Positions 1 to 14,446 of a DNA stretch of 64,000 nt are shown piece by piece. Each line of letters starts with the position of its first letter. Within the stretch, counting starts at the first letter, position 1. Both the position numbers and the translations under genes were made by a program. Where the stretch lies: assembly GCA_019448385.1 (NCBI GenBank), contig JAGTXO010000006.1, positions 248,001 to 312,000 of the forward strand, written 5' to 3'. This stretch comes from Diacronema lutheri. Taxonomy: Eukaryota > Haptophyta > Pavlovophyceae > Pavlovales > Pavlovaceae. Below the pieces are notes generated by a model that saw only the letters and a program-made list of their open reading frames with translations, searched no databases and was not told the DNA's origin.

Positions 1-703
1 AAGGGATCTCGCGCGCGGCAGCACGGCGCGCGGCCTCGGCGCCGGCTTCTGCTGTAGCTCGTGCCGCCTCCGCTTCCCGCTGCTCCTCCGCCCATGCCTG
101 CGCCCGCGCGTGCGCCGCGGCTTGGGCCTCGTCGTCCTCCAACGCCTCGGCGCCCGCGCCCGGATCGTCAGCCGCGTCTGCCCGACCGTCTGGGGCTGCA
201 CCCGTCCGGTCGCTCACCTCTTCCGCGCGGGAAGCTGAGCGGCCAAATGTGGACTGGCTGTAGCCGCCATCGTTGTCGCCCTCCTCCTCATCGTCGAGGT
301 CAATGATCTCGATCTCGTCGTCATCCGGCGCGTCGCCCGCGGCGCTCGCCGAGGCCGGCTCGCCCTCGTTGCGACGTATCCGCGCCTGCACGCGGGCGCG
401 GCGGGTGAGACGGGCGTTAAGGATCGTATCGGGTTATCGCGTGCGCGCACCCGCGTGGACTCGAGCGCGGCCACCCACCCGGAGCGCATCGAGCGCAGGC
501 GGGTGCGCCGCAATCCGCGCCAAAAGCTGCGCCTCGTCGACGACTCCGGAGACGTCGAGCCCCGCTTGGGCGCAGAGGCCTCGAAGCATTTCCACACGCT
601 CCTGCGCGGGCGATGCGTCCGTCTGCGCCTCCTGTGTCGCACACCTCGCGAGCATTCCGAGCAACACGACCAGCCCTAACCGCGTGCAGCGCGTGTCCGC
701 CAT
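1..703 (-). CDS. Secreted or anchored protein with acidic and Ala/Glu-rich coiled-coil part (3' end outside window)
   Basis: Proposed exons run 703-479 and 385-1, and the gene continues off the left edge. The start is the ATG at 703. The first 22 residues look like a signal peptide (MADTRCTRLGLVVLLGMLA, then RCATQ). The 93-base intron 478-386 begins GTGGGT and ends TGCAG, and it joins the exons in phase 0. That choice is made because exon 2 then reads a strongly acidic segment (DDDEIEIIDLDDEEEGD) and a long Ala/Glu/Arg-rich helix, while the other frames hit stops. No family is recognised. The gene is divergent from the amino-acid permease, with 126 bp between the two starts, so they probably share a promoter region. 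The partial 3' end limits any functional call. Confidence 0.6.
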
Positions 704-829
704 CGCGAACACGCGGCGCGCTTTTTGAAGTGTGTGTTTCAACTGCGAGAAGCGGGTACTGAACTTGGCGGTCGCGCTCGGACGCGCTCGCCAGGCGTCG
801 GACGCGCCTTGCGATTCGACGCTTCGCCG

Positions 830-2253
830 ATGTCGAGCTCGCGCCGGTGCGGGACGGCGTGGCCGCGCCGGTGGGCGCCGTAAGTTCCACGCGCGTCTCG
901 GGCGGCACGATCGGCGCGACGTCTGGGAACGCGAGCGGGGACGAGACAGACGCGCCGGCCGCCGACGGCGCGCCGGCCACCGAGCTGCCAAAGCTCTCCG
1001 CCGGCGCCGCGGGCGCAGCGCTGATGAAATCCATGGTGGGCAGTGGCATTCTCGCGCTGCCCTGGGCGCTCAAGCGTTTCGGCGTCGCGTCGGGCGTCGC
1101 CGGGCTGCTCGTGCTCGCGGTCATCAACGTCGTCGCGATCCGCCTGCTCATCGCGTGCCGCGTGCGACTGTTCGAGCTGGAGGGCGAGCGCACTCGCGTG
1201 CGCGAAGACGTGGGCACGGCCACGCTTGTGCCCGTGGGCGAGGACGACGACGGCATCGTGCCCAACCCGTACGAGATGGTCGCGCGCCGCGCGGTTGGCC
1301 CGCATTTCGCGCGCGCGTGCACATGCGCGCTCGTCGCGGCGCAGCTCGGCGTGGTGACGGCGTACCTCGACGTCGTGACGGTGACAGCCCTCGTCCTCGT
1401 GCCGTGGTGCCCACGCGAAGCCGTCCTCGCCGCGCTGTGGCTCGGGTTGAGCGTCGCCGGGCTGCTGCGCGGTCTGAGCGAGGTCTCATGGCTCGCGCTC
1501 GCCGGGCTGAGCTGCTACCTCTTTGTGATTGCCGCGCTGGTGCGGTACGGCATGCCCAGGCTGCGCGAGCGCGGCGCATCGGACCTCGAACTCTTTGACC
1601 CGTCGGGTTTCGGCTGGTGGTACGGGATCGCCATGTTTGCCTTTGAGGGCATCGGCACGGTCCTGCCCATTCTCGAGGAGATGCGCACGCTCGCACGGCC
1701 CGAGGTCTTCCACGCGGTCGTGCACACGTCCTACCTCACCGCCTTCTGCTTCTACGTGCTCGTCGGCGGCGTGGGCTACGTGGCGTACGGGAGCGAGACC
1801 GCTGACGTGATCCTCTTCAACTTCCCGCCGTCGCTTCTCACCACGCTCACGACGCGCTCGATGGCGGCAATGATGCTCTTCTCGGGCGTCGTGCAAATTT
1901 ACCCGATACACCGCATCGCCGACGGGCTCGCGCGCGCGCGCTTTCCGAGCGGCGGCGGCGGCGGCAGCGCGCACGTGTCGACGGGCCGCCGCTTTGCGCT
2001 GCGCGCGCTCGTCACGCTCGTGCCCGCCGGGATCGCGTGCGTCGCGCCCAACGTCTCTACGGTTGTCGACCTGGTCGGCGCGTCGTGCTTCTCCTTCCTC
2101 GGCGTGCTCGCGCCGGTCGCCATGTACTTGCGCCTCTTCGCGGACGAGGTGCCGCGCAGCCAGCGCGCGCTCCTCTGGCTGCTCGGCGCGTTCGGCCTGC
2201 TCGGCGGCGCTATCGGCACGCTTTCTCCGTTTGTGATGGACCGCCGCAGGTAG
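830..2253 (+). CDS. Amino-acid/auxin permease family transporter (AAAP, SLC36/38-like)
   Basis: About ten hydrophobic segments follow a short polar N-terminus. The AAAP entry motif lies near residue 50 (MKSMVGSGILALPWALKRFG), and a mid-protein helix reads FAFEGIGTVLPILEEM, both typical of proton- or sodium-coupled amino-acid transporters in the plasma or vacuolar membrane. The main open frame has no ATG before the first helix. The proposed start is therefore the ATG at 830, with a 56-base intron 880-935 (donor GTAAGT, acceptor GCGAG) that restores the frame and gives 455 residues. The body of the gene (936-2253) is secure; the first exon is an inference. The substrate cannot be read from the sequence. 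Confidence 0.8.
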
Positions 2254-2321
2254 CACGCGATACGGGCGTTTGCGATCCGACATTTCCGAATTCCGGGTGC
2301 GCACGGGCGCATGCTGCACGG

Positions 2322-2368
2322 GCGCATCGATGCGCTGTCATGTGAGTCTTGACAGCGCATCGATGCGC
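2322..2368. repeat. Perfect 19 bp inverted repeat (hairpin) downstream of the permease
   Basis: Arms 2322-2340 and 2350-2368 are exact reverse complements built around GCGCATCGATGCGC, with a 9-base loop 2341-2349. The loop plus the next four bases (2341-2353) is itself the reverse complement of 2474-2486, so two alternative foldings exist. The spacer 2254-2544 holds nothing else recognisable. It may act as a 3' processing signal for the permease or an upstream element for the next gene. Confidence 0.75.
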
Positions 2369-2544
2369 TCGCATCGATGCGCTCACATGCGCCCGCGGGC
2401 CTGCGGTCGGCTCCTGGGCGGGCCTGCGCCTTGAGCGTCGCCTTGTAAGCGTCGTTCAGTGTCTGTGAAGAGAGTCAAGACTCACAAGACCCAGTGACCG
2501 GCTGGGACACTAAGAATTACCCTCTTCCTCCCGCTTGAGGCGGT

Positions 2545-3765
2545 ATGATGGCCCTCGTTCGCCAAGCGCGGGCGCTCGCGCCTGGCGCGGTGGCGTGCTC
2601 GGCGTGCGGGCTGCGCGCGCGCGCGCTGGCCGCCGCTCGGCTGCTCAGCGCGCAGGCCGACGCGCGCGCGCGCGCCGTGGAAGAGAACATGGTAAAGACG
2701 AAGCGCCGCAGAGCAAAGGTTGCGCGCGAGCAGGGCGGTGGCCGCGCCACGGCCGACGCGGGCGACGACGGCATCATGCGCTGCTGCGCGTACGCCGTGC
2801 CCTTCGACTATGCTGCGCTCGAGAGCTTCCTCCGCCGCAGCGAGCACGTGGTGGCCAAGCTGCCCGGCGTGAACGACGCGATGCACGTGCGGTTGCCACC
2901 GACGCTCGCACCGGCCGAGGCCGCGCGCGACGACGCGCCAGCCGACGCGTTCGTCTTCGACTCGGGCGCGGTGGTGCTGTGGGGCATGACGTGGGAGCAA
3001 GAGCGCGCGCTCATAGACGTTGTGCGCGGCTTTGCCCGCGGCGAGCCGAGCGCGCGCGCGCCGCGCTCGTTGCTCTCGCGGCTCTTTGCGTCGGCGCCTG
3101 TCCTCGCCGGGCCCGAGCCGGCCGTGGTGGCCAAGGCGGAGCAGACGGAGGCGATGGATTGGGTGTATCGGACCGATGGCAACCGCACCAGCGAGCTGCG
3201 CCGCGACGTGATCCGCGTCGCGCGCGCCGACGAGCAGAGCGACGACGAGGTGCTCGACCGGCTCGCCTTCTCGTATGCGCTCATGCAGACGGTCAAGCTC
3301 GCGCACGTTGAGGAGCAGGTGGACACGACGCTCGACGCGATGCGCGGGATGAGCGTGCAGCTCGCGCGCACCGGTCGCGCCAACTTCATCTCGTATGTGC
3401 AGCTCAACCAGCACATTGGGCAGGTGATGCAGCTGCGCGAGTTTAACCTCGACTCGGACATAGTCGAGACGCCCGATTACTTTTGGGAGGACTCGGCACG
3501 CGAAGAGATGTACCAGCGGCTGCACAGGGAGCTCGAGATCACGCCACGCAGCGCGATGCTCAACCGCAAGCTCTCGCTGACGCAGGAGTCGCTGCAGAAC
3601 GTGAACGCCGTCATCGTCAACGTGCACTCGACGCGCCTTGAGGCGAACATCCTCTACTTTGTCGCTTTTGAAGCATGCCTCAGCGCGGCGCATCTTTTCG
3701 GCTTCCTGCCCGAGGGCGGGCTCAAGCTCCTCCTCGTCGATCTGCTGTACGGCAGCGGCGGATAG
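2545..3765 (+). CDS. RMND1/Sif2-Sif3 family protein (DUF155), probably mitochondrial
   Basis: A single exon encodes 406 residues. The first about 50 are Arg/Ala-rich without acids, like a mitochondrial presequence. The DUF155 core then follows: a start segment CAYAVPFDYAALESFLRR, a FDSGAVVLWGMTWEQE strand, and the highly conserved C-terminal helix region with NFISYVQLN, SDIVETPDYFW, RLHRELEITPR and NVHSTRLEANI. The last about 40 residues include hydrophobic stretches compatible with the membrane anchor of the family. In other eukaryotes these proteins sit at the mitochondrial inner membrane and support translation or meiotic nuclear division; which applies here is not visible. Two ATG codons stand in tandem at 2545. 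It converges on the next gene, with 38 bp and a G17 run between the stops. Confidence 0.88.
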   Translation: MMALVRQARALAPGAVACSACGLRARALAAARLLSAQADARARAVEENMVKTKRRRAKVAREQGGGRATADAGDDGIMRCCAYAVPFDYAALESFLRRSEHVVAKLPGVNDAMHVRLPPTLAPAEAARDDAPADAFVFDSGAVVLWGMTWEQERALIDVVRGFARGEPSARAPRSLLSRLFASAPVLAGPEPAVVAKAEQTEAMDWVYRTDGNRTSELRRDVIRVARADEQSDDEVLDRLAFSYALMQTVKLAHVEEQVDTTLDAMRGMSVQLARTGRANFISYVQLNQHIGQVMQLREFNLDSDIVETPDYFWEDSAREEMYQRLHRELEITPRSAMLNRKLSLTQESLQNVNAVIVNVHSTRLEANILYFVAFEACLSAAHLFGFLPEGGLKLLLVDLLYGSGG

Positions 3766-3776
3766 CGTTTCGCCCT

Positions 3777-3793
3777 GGGGGGGGGGGGGGGGG
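3777..3793. repeat. G17 homopolymer between convergent genes
   Basis: An uninterrupted run of 17 G lies in the 38 bp between the stop of the RMND1-like gene and the stop of the opposite-strand membrane protein. It is one of about ten such runs, discussed under findings. Confidence 0.95.
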
Positions 3794-3803
3794 ATGGGTT
3801 CCG

Positions 3804-4697
3804 TCAGAAGAACATTCGCCGCCTCCCGCCGCCGTAGCCGCCGCCGTAGCCGCCCCGCTGGTGGCCGGTGGGGCGGAACATGCGCATCACGATGTCGAGC
3901 AGCCAGAGCAGCTGAAACGGGTTCATGTCATGCAGGTTGCCGCGCGAGCGCCAGAGCGTGTACCCAACGATGGGCAGCATGACGAGCTGGGACACGTTGA
4001 GCTCGAGGCGCAGCTGCTCGGTGAAGAGGCTCCACGAGAGCAGCAGGCCAACGGCGAGAATCGCGAGCTGAAAAGCCGACAGCCCGTTCGCGAGCGAGCT
4101 CGCTGCGCCCACGGCGCGTGCGAGGCCTGTGCGCACCTGCCGCTGCAACGGTGTGCCCGCCGTGCCGCCGCCAGCGTCGACAAACAGCGCCCACACGACG
4201 CCCATCGCACCGAGCAGCGCGGCAAAGGGCAGGTACGGCGTTATAGCTGCCGAGCCAAACGCGCCAGCAGCACCGCTCAACGGCGACGAAAAGCTCCAGC
4301 CCGGCGGCGAGCTCGCGTGGCTCGGCCTTCCGCGAGATGCGCCGCCACGCGTCGCGCGCGCGGCGCCGACGCCGCCTGCCGACCCGCGGAAGAGGTAGCC
4401 GGCGAGGAGCGTGATACACAATCCACCTGCAAAGTGCGCCCACGGCAGCGAGGCAATGCTCTGCGCCCACGCCGGCGCGCGCATCGGCGCGCGCGCGAGC
4501 CCGTCGGTGGCCGCGTTCCGGACCGGCTGCAGGTTGGCGTTGCGAAGCGCGACGCGGCCACCATCGGCCGTGCGGCACACCCAGCGGGCCGCAGCTTCGT
4601 CAAACGTCACGAGCGTCACGATCTCGCCGTTCAGCTCGGGCCGCCCCTGCAAGGAGTGCACGCAGGCGCTCGCGCCCGCCGCCAGGATGGCGGCCAT
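3804..4697 (-). CDS. Unknown multi-pass membrane protein with N-terminal SH3/KOW-like segment
   Basis: The ATG at 4697 is preferred over the longer in-frame start at 4793, because it leaves a clean 113 bp divergent spacer to the FNT gene; this gives 297 residues. Residues 1-60 look like a small beta-barrel (ELNGEIVTLVTFDEAAARWV, VALRNANLQPV) such as a Tudor, SH3 or KOW fold. At least three hydrophobic helices follow (SLPWAHFAGGLCITLLAGYL, PYLPFAALLGAMGVVWALFV, FQLAILAVGLLLSWSLF). The tail is Gly/Tyr/Arg-rich (GGYGGGYGGGRRRMFF). No family is recognised. The gene is probably co-regulated with the neighbouring channel through the shared promoter. Confidence 0.7.
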   Translation of the reverse strand: MAAILAAGASACVHSLQGRPELNGEIVTLVTFDEAAARWVCRTADGGRVALRNANLQPVRNAATDGLARAPMRAPAWAQSIASLPWAHFAGGLCITLLAGYLFRGSAGGVGAARATRGGASRGRPSHASSPPGWSFSSPLSGAAGAFGSAAITPYLPFAALLGAMGVVWALFVDAGGGTAGTPLQRQVRTGLARAVGAASSLANGLSAFQLAILAVGLLLSWSLFTEQLRLELNVSQLVMLPIVGYTLWRSRGNLHDMNPFQLLWLLDIVMRMFRPTGHQRGGYGGGYGGGRRRMFF

Positions 4698-4810
4698 CTT
4701 TCTTGGTGCTTCCAGAAAGCTGTCTGGGACGATTCCCAAAGGCGCGAGGACGGCGTTCGATTCGCGCGGCTCAATCGGCATCGACGCGCGCACACACGTC
4801 CTCGGCCCAG

Positions 4811-5746
4811 ATGCTGCTCGCCGCTCAGGTGCTGCTCGCCTGCGCGTTCGTCCCGGGTGCGCAGCCGCGGCTCGCGCACGCGGCGAGCAGGCCGCCCGCG
4901 CCGAGCGCGCTCGCCACGCGCGCGCGCGGCGGCGCGTGCTCGGCCTCTACCGTCCGAGCGTCGGACGCGCCGCCGCCGGCGCTCAAACCGCCGGCGGCCA
5001 TCTTTGACGGCGCCATCGCGGCGGGCGCGGCCAAAGCGTCGATGCCCGCGTCCAAGATCTTCGTGCTCGCCGTCATCTCCGGCTGCCACATCGCGTTTGG
5101 GTCTTGCCTATCGATGATGGTTGGCGGTGCTGTCCCGGGAATTAAGGAGGCGAATCCGGGCTTGCAGCGCATCATCCTTGGCGCGTTCGGCCTGCCGTTC
5201 GGCCTGCTCATGACGCTCATTTCGGGTGCCGAGCTCTTCACGGGCAACACGGCGCTTGTCACGACATCCGTGCTCAACGGCAAGGCGAGCGTGCGCGGCC
5301 TCGCAAAGTCATGGTTCTACTCGTACGCGGGCAACTTGGTGGGCTCGCTGCTGATCGCGTCGCTCTTCGCCGCCTCGGGCGTGATGCACACGGGCGTCGT
5401 TGCCGTCGCCACCGCCAAGGTGGCCATGCCGTGGGCGCAGGCATTTGTGCGCGGCGTGCTCGCCAATTGGCTTGTGTGCATGGCGGTGTGGATGGCGAGC
5501 GGCTGCTCGGACCTCGCAGGCAAGGCGGTGGCGGTCTGGTTCCCCATCTCGGCCTTCGTCGCGATGGGCTTGGAGCATTCAGTCGCCAACATGGCGATCG
5601 TGCCGCTCGGCATGATGCTCGGCGCGCCTGTCACGGTGCGCGAGTTTGTGCTCGCAAACCTGCTGCCCGTCACGCTCGGCAACGCGTTCGCCGGCGTCGT
5701 CGCAATCGCCGTCGCCTTCACGCTCGCGTACGGCAAGGGCAAGTAA
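4811..5746 (+). CDS. Formate/nitrite transporter (FNT family), probably plastid envelope nitrite channel
   Basis: The protein has 311 residues and six predicted membrane helices. The family signature GLEHSVANM is present near residue 255, and the first half carries LISGAELFTGNT, the second FNT signature. The N-terminal about 60 residues resemble a signal plus transit peptide (LLAAQVLLACAFVPGAQP, then an Ala/Arg-rich stretch). That suggests transport to the complex plastid, where NAR1-type FNT proteins import nitrite made by nitrate reductase. The start is the ATG at 4811; an upstream in-frame start would overlap the divergent gene. Nitrite as substrate is inferred from the targeting signal and from the nitrate transporter elsewhere in the window; formate cannot be excluded. 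Confidence 0.88.
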   Translation: MLLAAQVLLACAFVPGAQPRLAHAASRPPAPSALATRARGGACSASTVRASDAPPPALKPPAAIFDGAIAAGAAKASMPASKIFVLAVISGCHIAFGSCLSMMVGGAVPGIKEANPGLQRIILGAFGLPFGLLMTLISGAELFTGNTALVTTSVLNGKASVRGLAKSWFYSYAGNLVGSLLIASLFAASGVMHTGVVAVATAKVAMPWAQAFVRGVLANWLVCMAVWMASGCSDLAGKAVAVWFPISAFVAMGLEHSVANMAIVPLGMMLGAPVTVREFVLANLLPVTLGNAFAGVVAIAVAFTLAYGKGK

Positions 5747-6308
5747 GGGCGCAGCGGCTGCGAGGCGCGCGCGAGGGGGCACTGGACGTTCTGTAGCTGC
5801 GAAGCTTTCAGTTGTGGCAGACACGGGCCAACGGCGTTGCGAGACTGCGGTTCTCGCTCCTCTCAGCGGACAAACTGGAGAAAGGCGATGGTTACGAAGG
5901 CTCGCCATCCGGCTCGAACAGCCGCGCGCTCACTCAAGGAGCCCACCGGGGGTCCCTGAGGAAGGAGTGGGCTCACTCCAGGTTCTAAACATACTAACGA
6001 CGCTTACAGGCGGGTCAGCAGGAGGGGCGCGCACGGGGCCGAGGCTGGACAAACGGAGCGAGCGAAAGGGCGCACGCAACATCAGGCCGAAATCAGGGCG
6101 TCGACCCTGTGCACGCCGGCAGCGGGAACGGCCGGGACGGCAAGGACGTGGCAGGACGCGTCATGGGCGGACACCCACACACGCCTAGCCACCCCTCGCC
6201 AGGTTCTAAACACGTGTGAACCAAGTCTAACGAAACCCTTTTAATCTCCTCGGGCTTTTGACGAGCGGCAGCTCGGGGGTGTCATTTGTCGTCGAGAGCG
6301 CGCGCGAA
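5747..6308. other. 562 bp spacer without recognised gene; possible 5' UTR intron end
   Basis: No credible frame is seen. A 13-base word CCAGGTTCTAAAC occurs twice (5978-5990 and 6199-6211). The first copy is followed by CATACTAACGACGCTTACAG, which looks like a branch site plus 3' splice site. A transcribed, spliced leader for the 6309 gene is possible. No snRNA, SRP or RNase P signature was found. Confidence 0.4.
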
Positions 6309-7013
6309 ATGAGCACTTTCCTCAGGATGCTGGGCTTCGGCGGGCCAAAGAAGGCCGAGCTCGTACGTGCGACGATTGTGCGCACCAACTACCGCCTCCA
6401 GAAGGACTGGGCCGCATTCCTCAAGGAGGCCACGCCGGGCCTTGAGGCGCTGGCCGCAAACGCAGGCTCGTCCGCGCCGCAGGTCGTCGTGCAGATGAAG
6501 TCGGAGCACGAGGGCGCCAACTTTGTGCTCACGCCTGCCGGCAGCAAATCGGAGCCCGCAAAGCTCGCGCACTCGCATTCGAGCGTGGTCGAGGCGTGCA
6601 TGCTGCCGGGCTCGGCGTCGACCGCGGCCTTCGACGGATTCTGCTGGAAGTGGTCAGACGCGCCCGGCACCGTGCAGGTGACGGTGACGAGCACGTGCTT
6701 CGACATCCGCGAAGGTTCGTTTGAGGCTTTCGTCGCGCAGTTCGCCACCGAGTCGCACCAGCTCAGGCCCCACGCGGCGGAGTGCGGCATCCTTTGGCAG
6801 GCCGCGTTTGAGTCGTCGCCCAGCAAGGTGACGCTCCTTTCGACCTTCCAAAAGGGCGCGGACGGGCCCAAGCGGATGGGGCCGCGGCTGCCTGAGCTGT
6901 ACAGCAAAATGGGCCTTGCGCAGTTCCTCACCGCGAAGCCACTCATCGACACGAGCGAGCACGGCTCCTACCTGTTGCCCGTTGACTGCGACGGCATCTC
7001 CGTGAGCGCGTAG
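6309..7013 (+). CDS. Conserved-looking protein of unknown function (234 aa)
   Basis: The first ATG in frame, at 6309, is taken as the start. The protein begins MSTFLRMLGFGGPKKAELVR. It is soluble, of mixed alpha/beta composition and balanced charge, without the Ala/Arg bias of shadow frames (for example YRLQKDWAAFLKEATPGLEA, FDGFCWKWSDAPGTVQVTVT, GPRLPELYSKMGLAQFLTAK). This strongly suggests a real gene. No motif, signal peptide or membrane segment is seen, and no family is recognised. It converges with the ADSL gene, 151 bp away. Confidence 0.7.
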   Translation: MSTFLRMLGFGGPKKAELVRATIVRTNYRLQKDWAAFLKEATPGLEALAANAGSSAPQVVVQMKSEHEGANFVLTPAGSKSEPAKLAHSHSSVVEACMLPGSASTAAFDGFCWKWSDAPGTVQVTVTSTCFDIREGSFEAFVAQFATESHQLRPHAAECGILWQAAFESSPSKVTLLSTFQKGADGPKRMGPRLPELYSKMGLAQFLTAKPLIDTSEHGSYLLPVDCDGISVSA

Positions 7014-7164
7014 CCCAGCGCGGGCGTATGCTTTGACTCCGGCGTTGAGGCCAGGCGGGCTGCGCGAGTGTGCGCCCGTGGACGCTTTCGCAAAATCGCA
7101 ACCCTAGCCCTTGAGCCCGATGTGGCACGGTCGGCGGTCCTCTCTTGGCTGACTGAAACGGGGC

Positions 7165-11270
<4,106 letters not shown>

Positions 11271-11911
11271 CGCGGCACAGATTCGTCAATCCTCCCCTCT
11301 GATAGAAGGAGATGTGAGTTAGGAAATAGTGATACCCTCATACCCATACAGTTTGGGGTAATTATTGCAAGACTTGGGCGGGCTCACTACTACCACCGCA
11401 CTCCCTTTTGCACAGCACGATGAAGCTTGCACCTGCGCGCCGATGGAGATGCGCCCCCAGGCCCTCGCATCATCGACGCGCAGGGCCCTCGCATCATCGG
11501 CGCGCATCATGTACAGGGCGCACAACGCCGACTTGCAGCACGCAGGCTTGTTGGGCCTCCGGGACCGCGTCGGCCTTACGTGCGGCGGCAGGACGCGGCA
11601 GCAGCAGCACATGCACACCTTCTTCGTGGCTTCAATCCAGACGCTGTGCGCGGAGCGAGCCTGCCCGCTCGACGATGCGCTGAAAAAGATTGGCGTGCTC
11701 GCCGTCGACTACAGAAGTGTCGCGGGAGTGGTTTTGGACGGGCGGTACTGGCCCGCGGGCAGGGGAAGTGGCCCCAGAGGGCGCGCCCCTGCCCCTGTGG
11801 AGAGCGTGCGTGCAGTGGGGATATCCTTGCCCGCGGGCCTTGGGCATGATCCCGAACTGGGAGTCCGGGTTGGCCGACCGGCGACCCAGCGCCGCGCGCT
11901 CATGGGGCGGC
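11271..11911. other. 641 bp spacer with one weak ORF and an AT-rich pocket
   Basis: The segment 11283-11362 is unusually AT-rich for this window and may be the promoter of the beta-helix gene. On the plus strand an open frame, 11365-11994, overlaps the 3' end of the LNR gene. It contains a short stretch that could be protein (HMHTFFVASIQTLCAERACP, LDDALKKIGVLAVDYRSVAG) but has no recognisable domain, and a 24-base near-direct repeat (CTCGCATCATCGACGCG type). It may be a gene remnant or chance. Confidence 0.3.
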
Positions 11912-13303
11912 TCAGTTGCCCGCATCCGGGCTGGCAAAGCGCTGGGCCCGGATCGCGCGGCTGCAATCATCCTGGTCCCAGCCGCAGCTTTTGACAAAGC
12001 ACGCGTCGTCGCACACGCCGTCGCCCAGAAAGTTGAAGCGGCAGCCGGGCGCGCAGAACGGGTACACCGCGCCGTGGCCCCCACTCGGCGGCCTCACGAA
12101 GTAGGTGCAATCTGCGCCGTCGTCCCGGCACGCGGGCGTAAGGCATGCCTCGTCGCAGACGCCATCTGCAACAAAGCCGTGCTTGCACCCAGGCGCGCAC
12201 GTCGACGCGCCCCCGACCGTGCGGAGCGATGCGCCGACACGGACGTCAAGCAGCCCGTATGGCTCCGGCACGTCGCCGTCCTCGCCGAAGACGCCGATGC
12301 TGACCGAAAAAGATGCGTTCGGTTCCATGCCGGAGAGCTCTGGAGCGAACAGCTGGATGGTGAGCTTGCACGGCTCTGTCTTGCAAAAAGCGGGTGACGA
12401 CCGAGCGATGCGCAGCACGCCTCCCTCGGTGACCGCCTGAGCGCCCTGCTCCGCGACCGTGCCGTTGAGCGTCATCGACCAGCTTGCGGGGAGCAGCGTG
12501 AGGTTTGCGACCGTCATGGAGAGCGCCGCGAGCAAAGGCGCGGCACGGGGCGTGCCATACTGACGACGATAACTGTTGCCGTACTCGTCGCGCGGCGACG
12601 ATGGGCTTGGAAGGTGCGACGCCCAGGCACGCACGGTGATCGCGGGCGCATCAGATGGCACGGTGATGGCCAGGCTTGCGCACCGGCGCACGCTCTGCGG
12701 GTACTCGGTGCCGTAGTGGGGTGTCGTAAAGCGGGTGGCCGACGTGTAATAGACGATGGGCCGCGGCGCGACGGTCGCAGAGTTGGCACACCTGACGACG
12801 AAGGTGCCGAGCTCCCCAAAGTTGAGCTCCTGCACGCTGCGAGTCACGGCGAACGTGAAGCGCGCCGGCCCGGTCGCAAAGACGCTCACGTGCAGGACAG
12901 TCGTTGCGTTGGCGCTCGCTGTGCCGTTGGCGCTCGCGCTCCCGTTGGAGCTTGCAGGCGTGCCACGGGCGAGTTCGAGAAGCGTCGGCTCTTGTGCGCA
13001 CCAGGAGAGTGAACGCTGGGCATCCCAGACGCTGGGCTTGGGCTTGACGAACGAGAGGAAGGCCTTGACCTCCGGCGCGCTCGAGCCGGTGGGCGCCTGC
13101 TCGCCGTCCGAGCCCGTGCCGCAGCCCGACAGCTGCGCGTGGACCGCGCCGAGGCCGGGCGGGATTTCCACCTTGAAGAAGGCAACAGTGCTCGCCACCC
13201 CGAGCGACTCGGTGACGCTCGCGCCGACCGCAAGCGAGCGCTCCTCCTGCGCGACGACGCTCGACGCCGCGACGAGCACGAGCCACAGGCCGAGGGGTCG
13301 CAT
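11912..13303 (-). CDS. Secreted protein with two C-terminal LNR (Lin-12/Notch) repeats
   Basis: The start at 13303 gives a good signal peptide (MRPLGLWLVLVAASSVVAQ), better than the ATG at 13345. The protein has 463 residues. The middle 300 residues are beta-rich with many N-glycosylation sites (NGSASANGTASANAT, NLTLL, NGTVA, NASFS) and resemble the pre-peptidase/PPC-like beta-sandwich repeats found beside LNRs, though that fold is inferred. Near residues 370-450 two LNR modules follow: CAPGCKHGFVADGVCDEAC...DDGADC and CAPGCRFNFLGDGVCDDAC...DQDDC. Each has six cysteines and the Asp/Asn residues that bind calcium in Notch. It is probably an extracellular or cell-surface protein. A markedly AT-rich promoter (13318-13385) precedes it. 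Confidence 0.85.
   Translation of the reverse strand: MRPLGLWLVLVAASSVVAQEERSLAVGASVTESLGVASTVAFFKVEIPPGLGAVHAQLSGCGTGSDGEQAPTGSSAPEVKAFLSFVKPKPSVWDAQRSLSWCAQEPTLLELARGTPASSNGSASANGTASANATTVLHVSVFATGPARFTFAVTRSVQELNFGELGTFVVRCANSATVAPRPIVYYTSATRFTTPHYGTEYPQSVRRCASLAITVPSDAPAITVRAWASHLPSPSSPRDEYGNSYRRQYGTPRAAPLLAALSMTVANLTLLPASWSMTLNGTVAEQGAQAVTEGGVLRIARSSPAFCKTEPCKLTIQLFAPELSGMEPNASFSVSIGVFGEDGDVPEPYGLLDVRVGASLRTVGGASTCAPGCKHGFVADGVCDEACLTPACRDDGADCTYFVRPPSGGHGAVYPFCAPGCRFNFLGDGVCDDACFVKSCGWDQDDCSRAIRAQRFASPDAGN

Positions 13304-14446
<1,143 letters not shown>

Noticed and set aside
11365-11994. Independent plus-strand gene overlapping the LNR gene
   Set aside because: The second half is antisense to a well-supported secreted protein and the first half has no domain; listed only as a weak ORF in the spacer.
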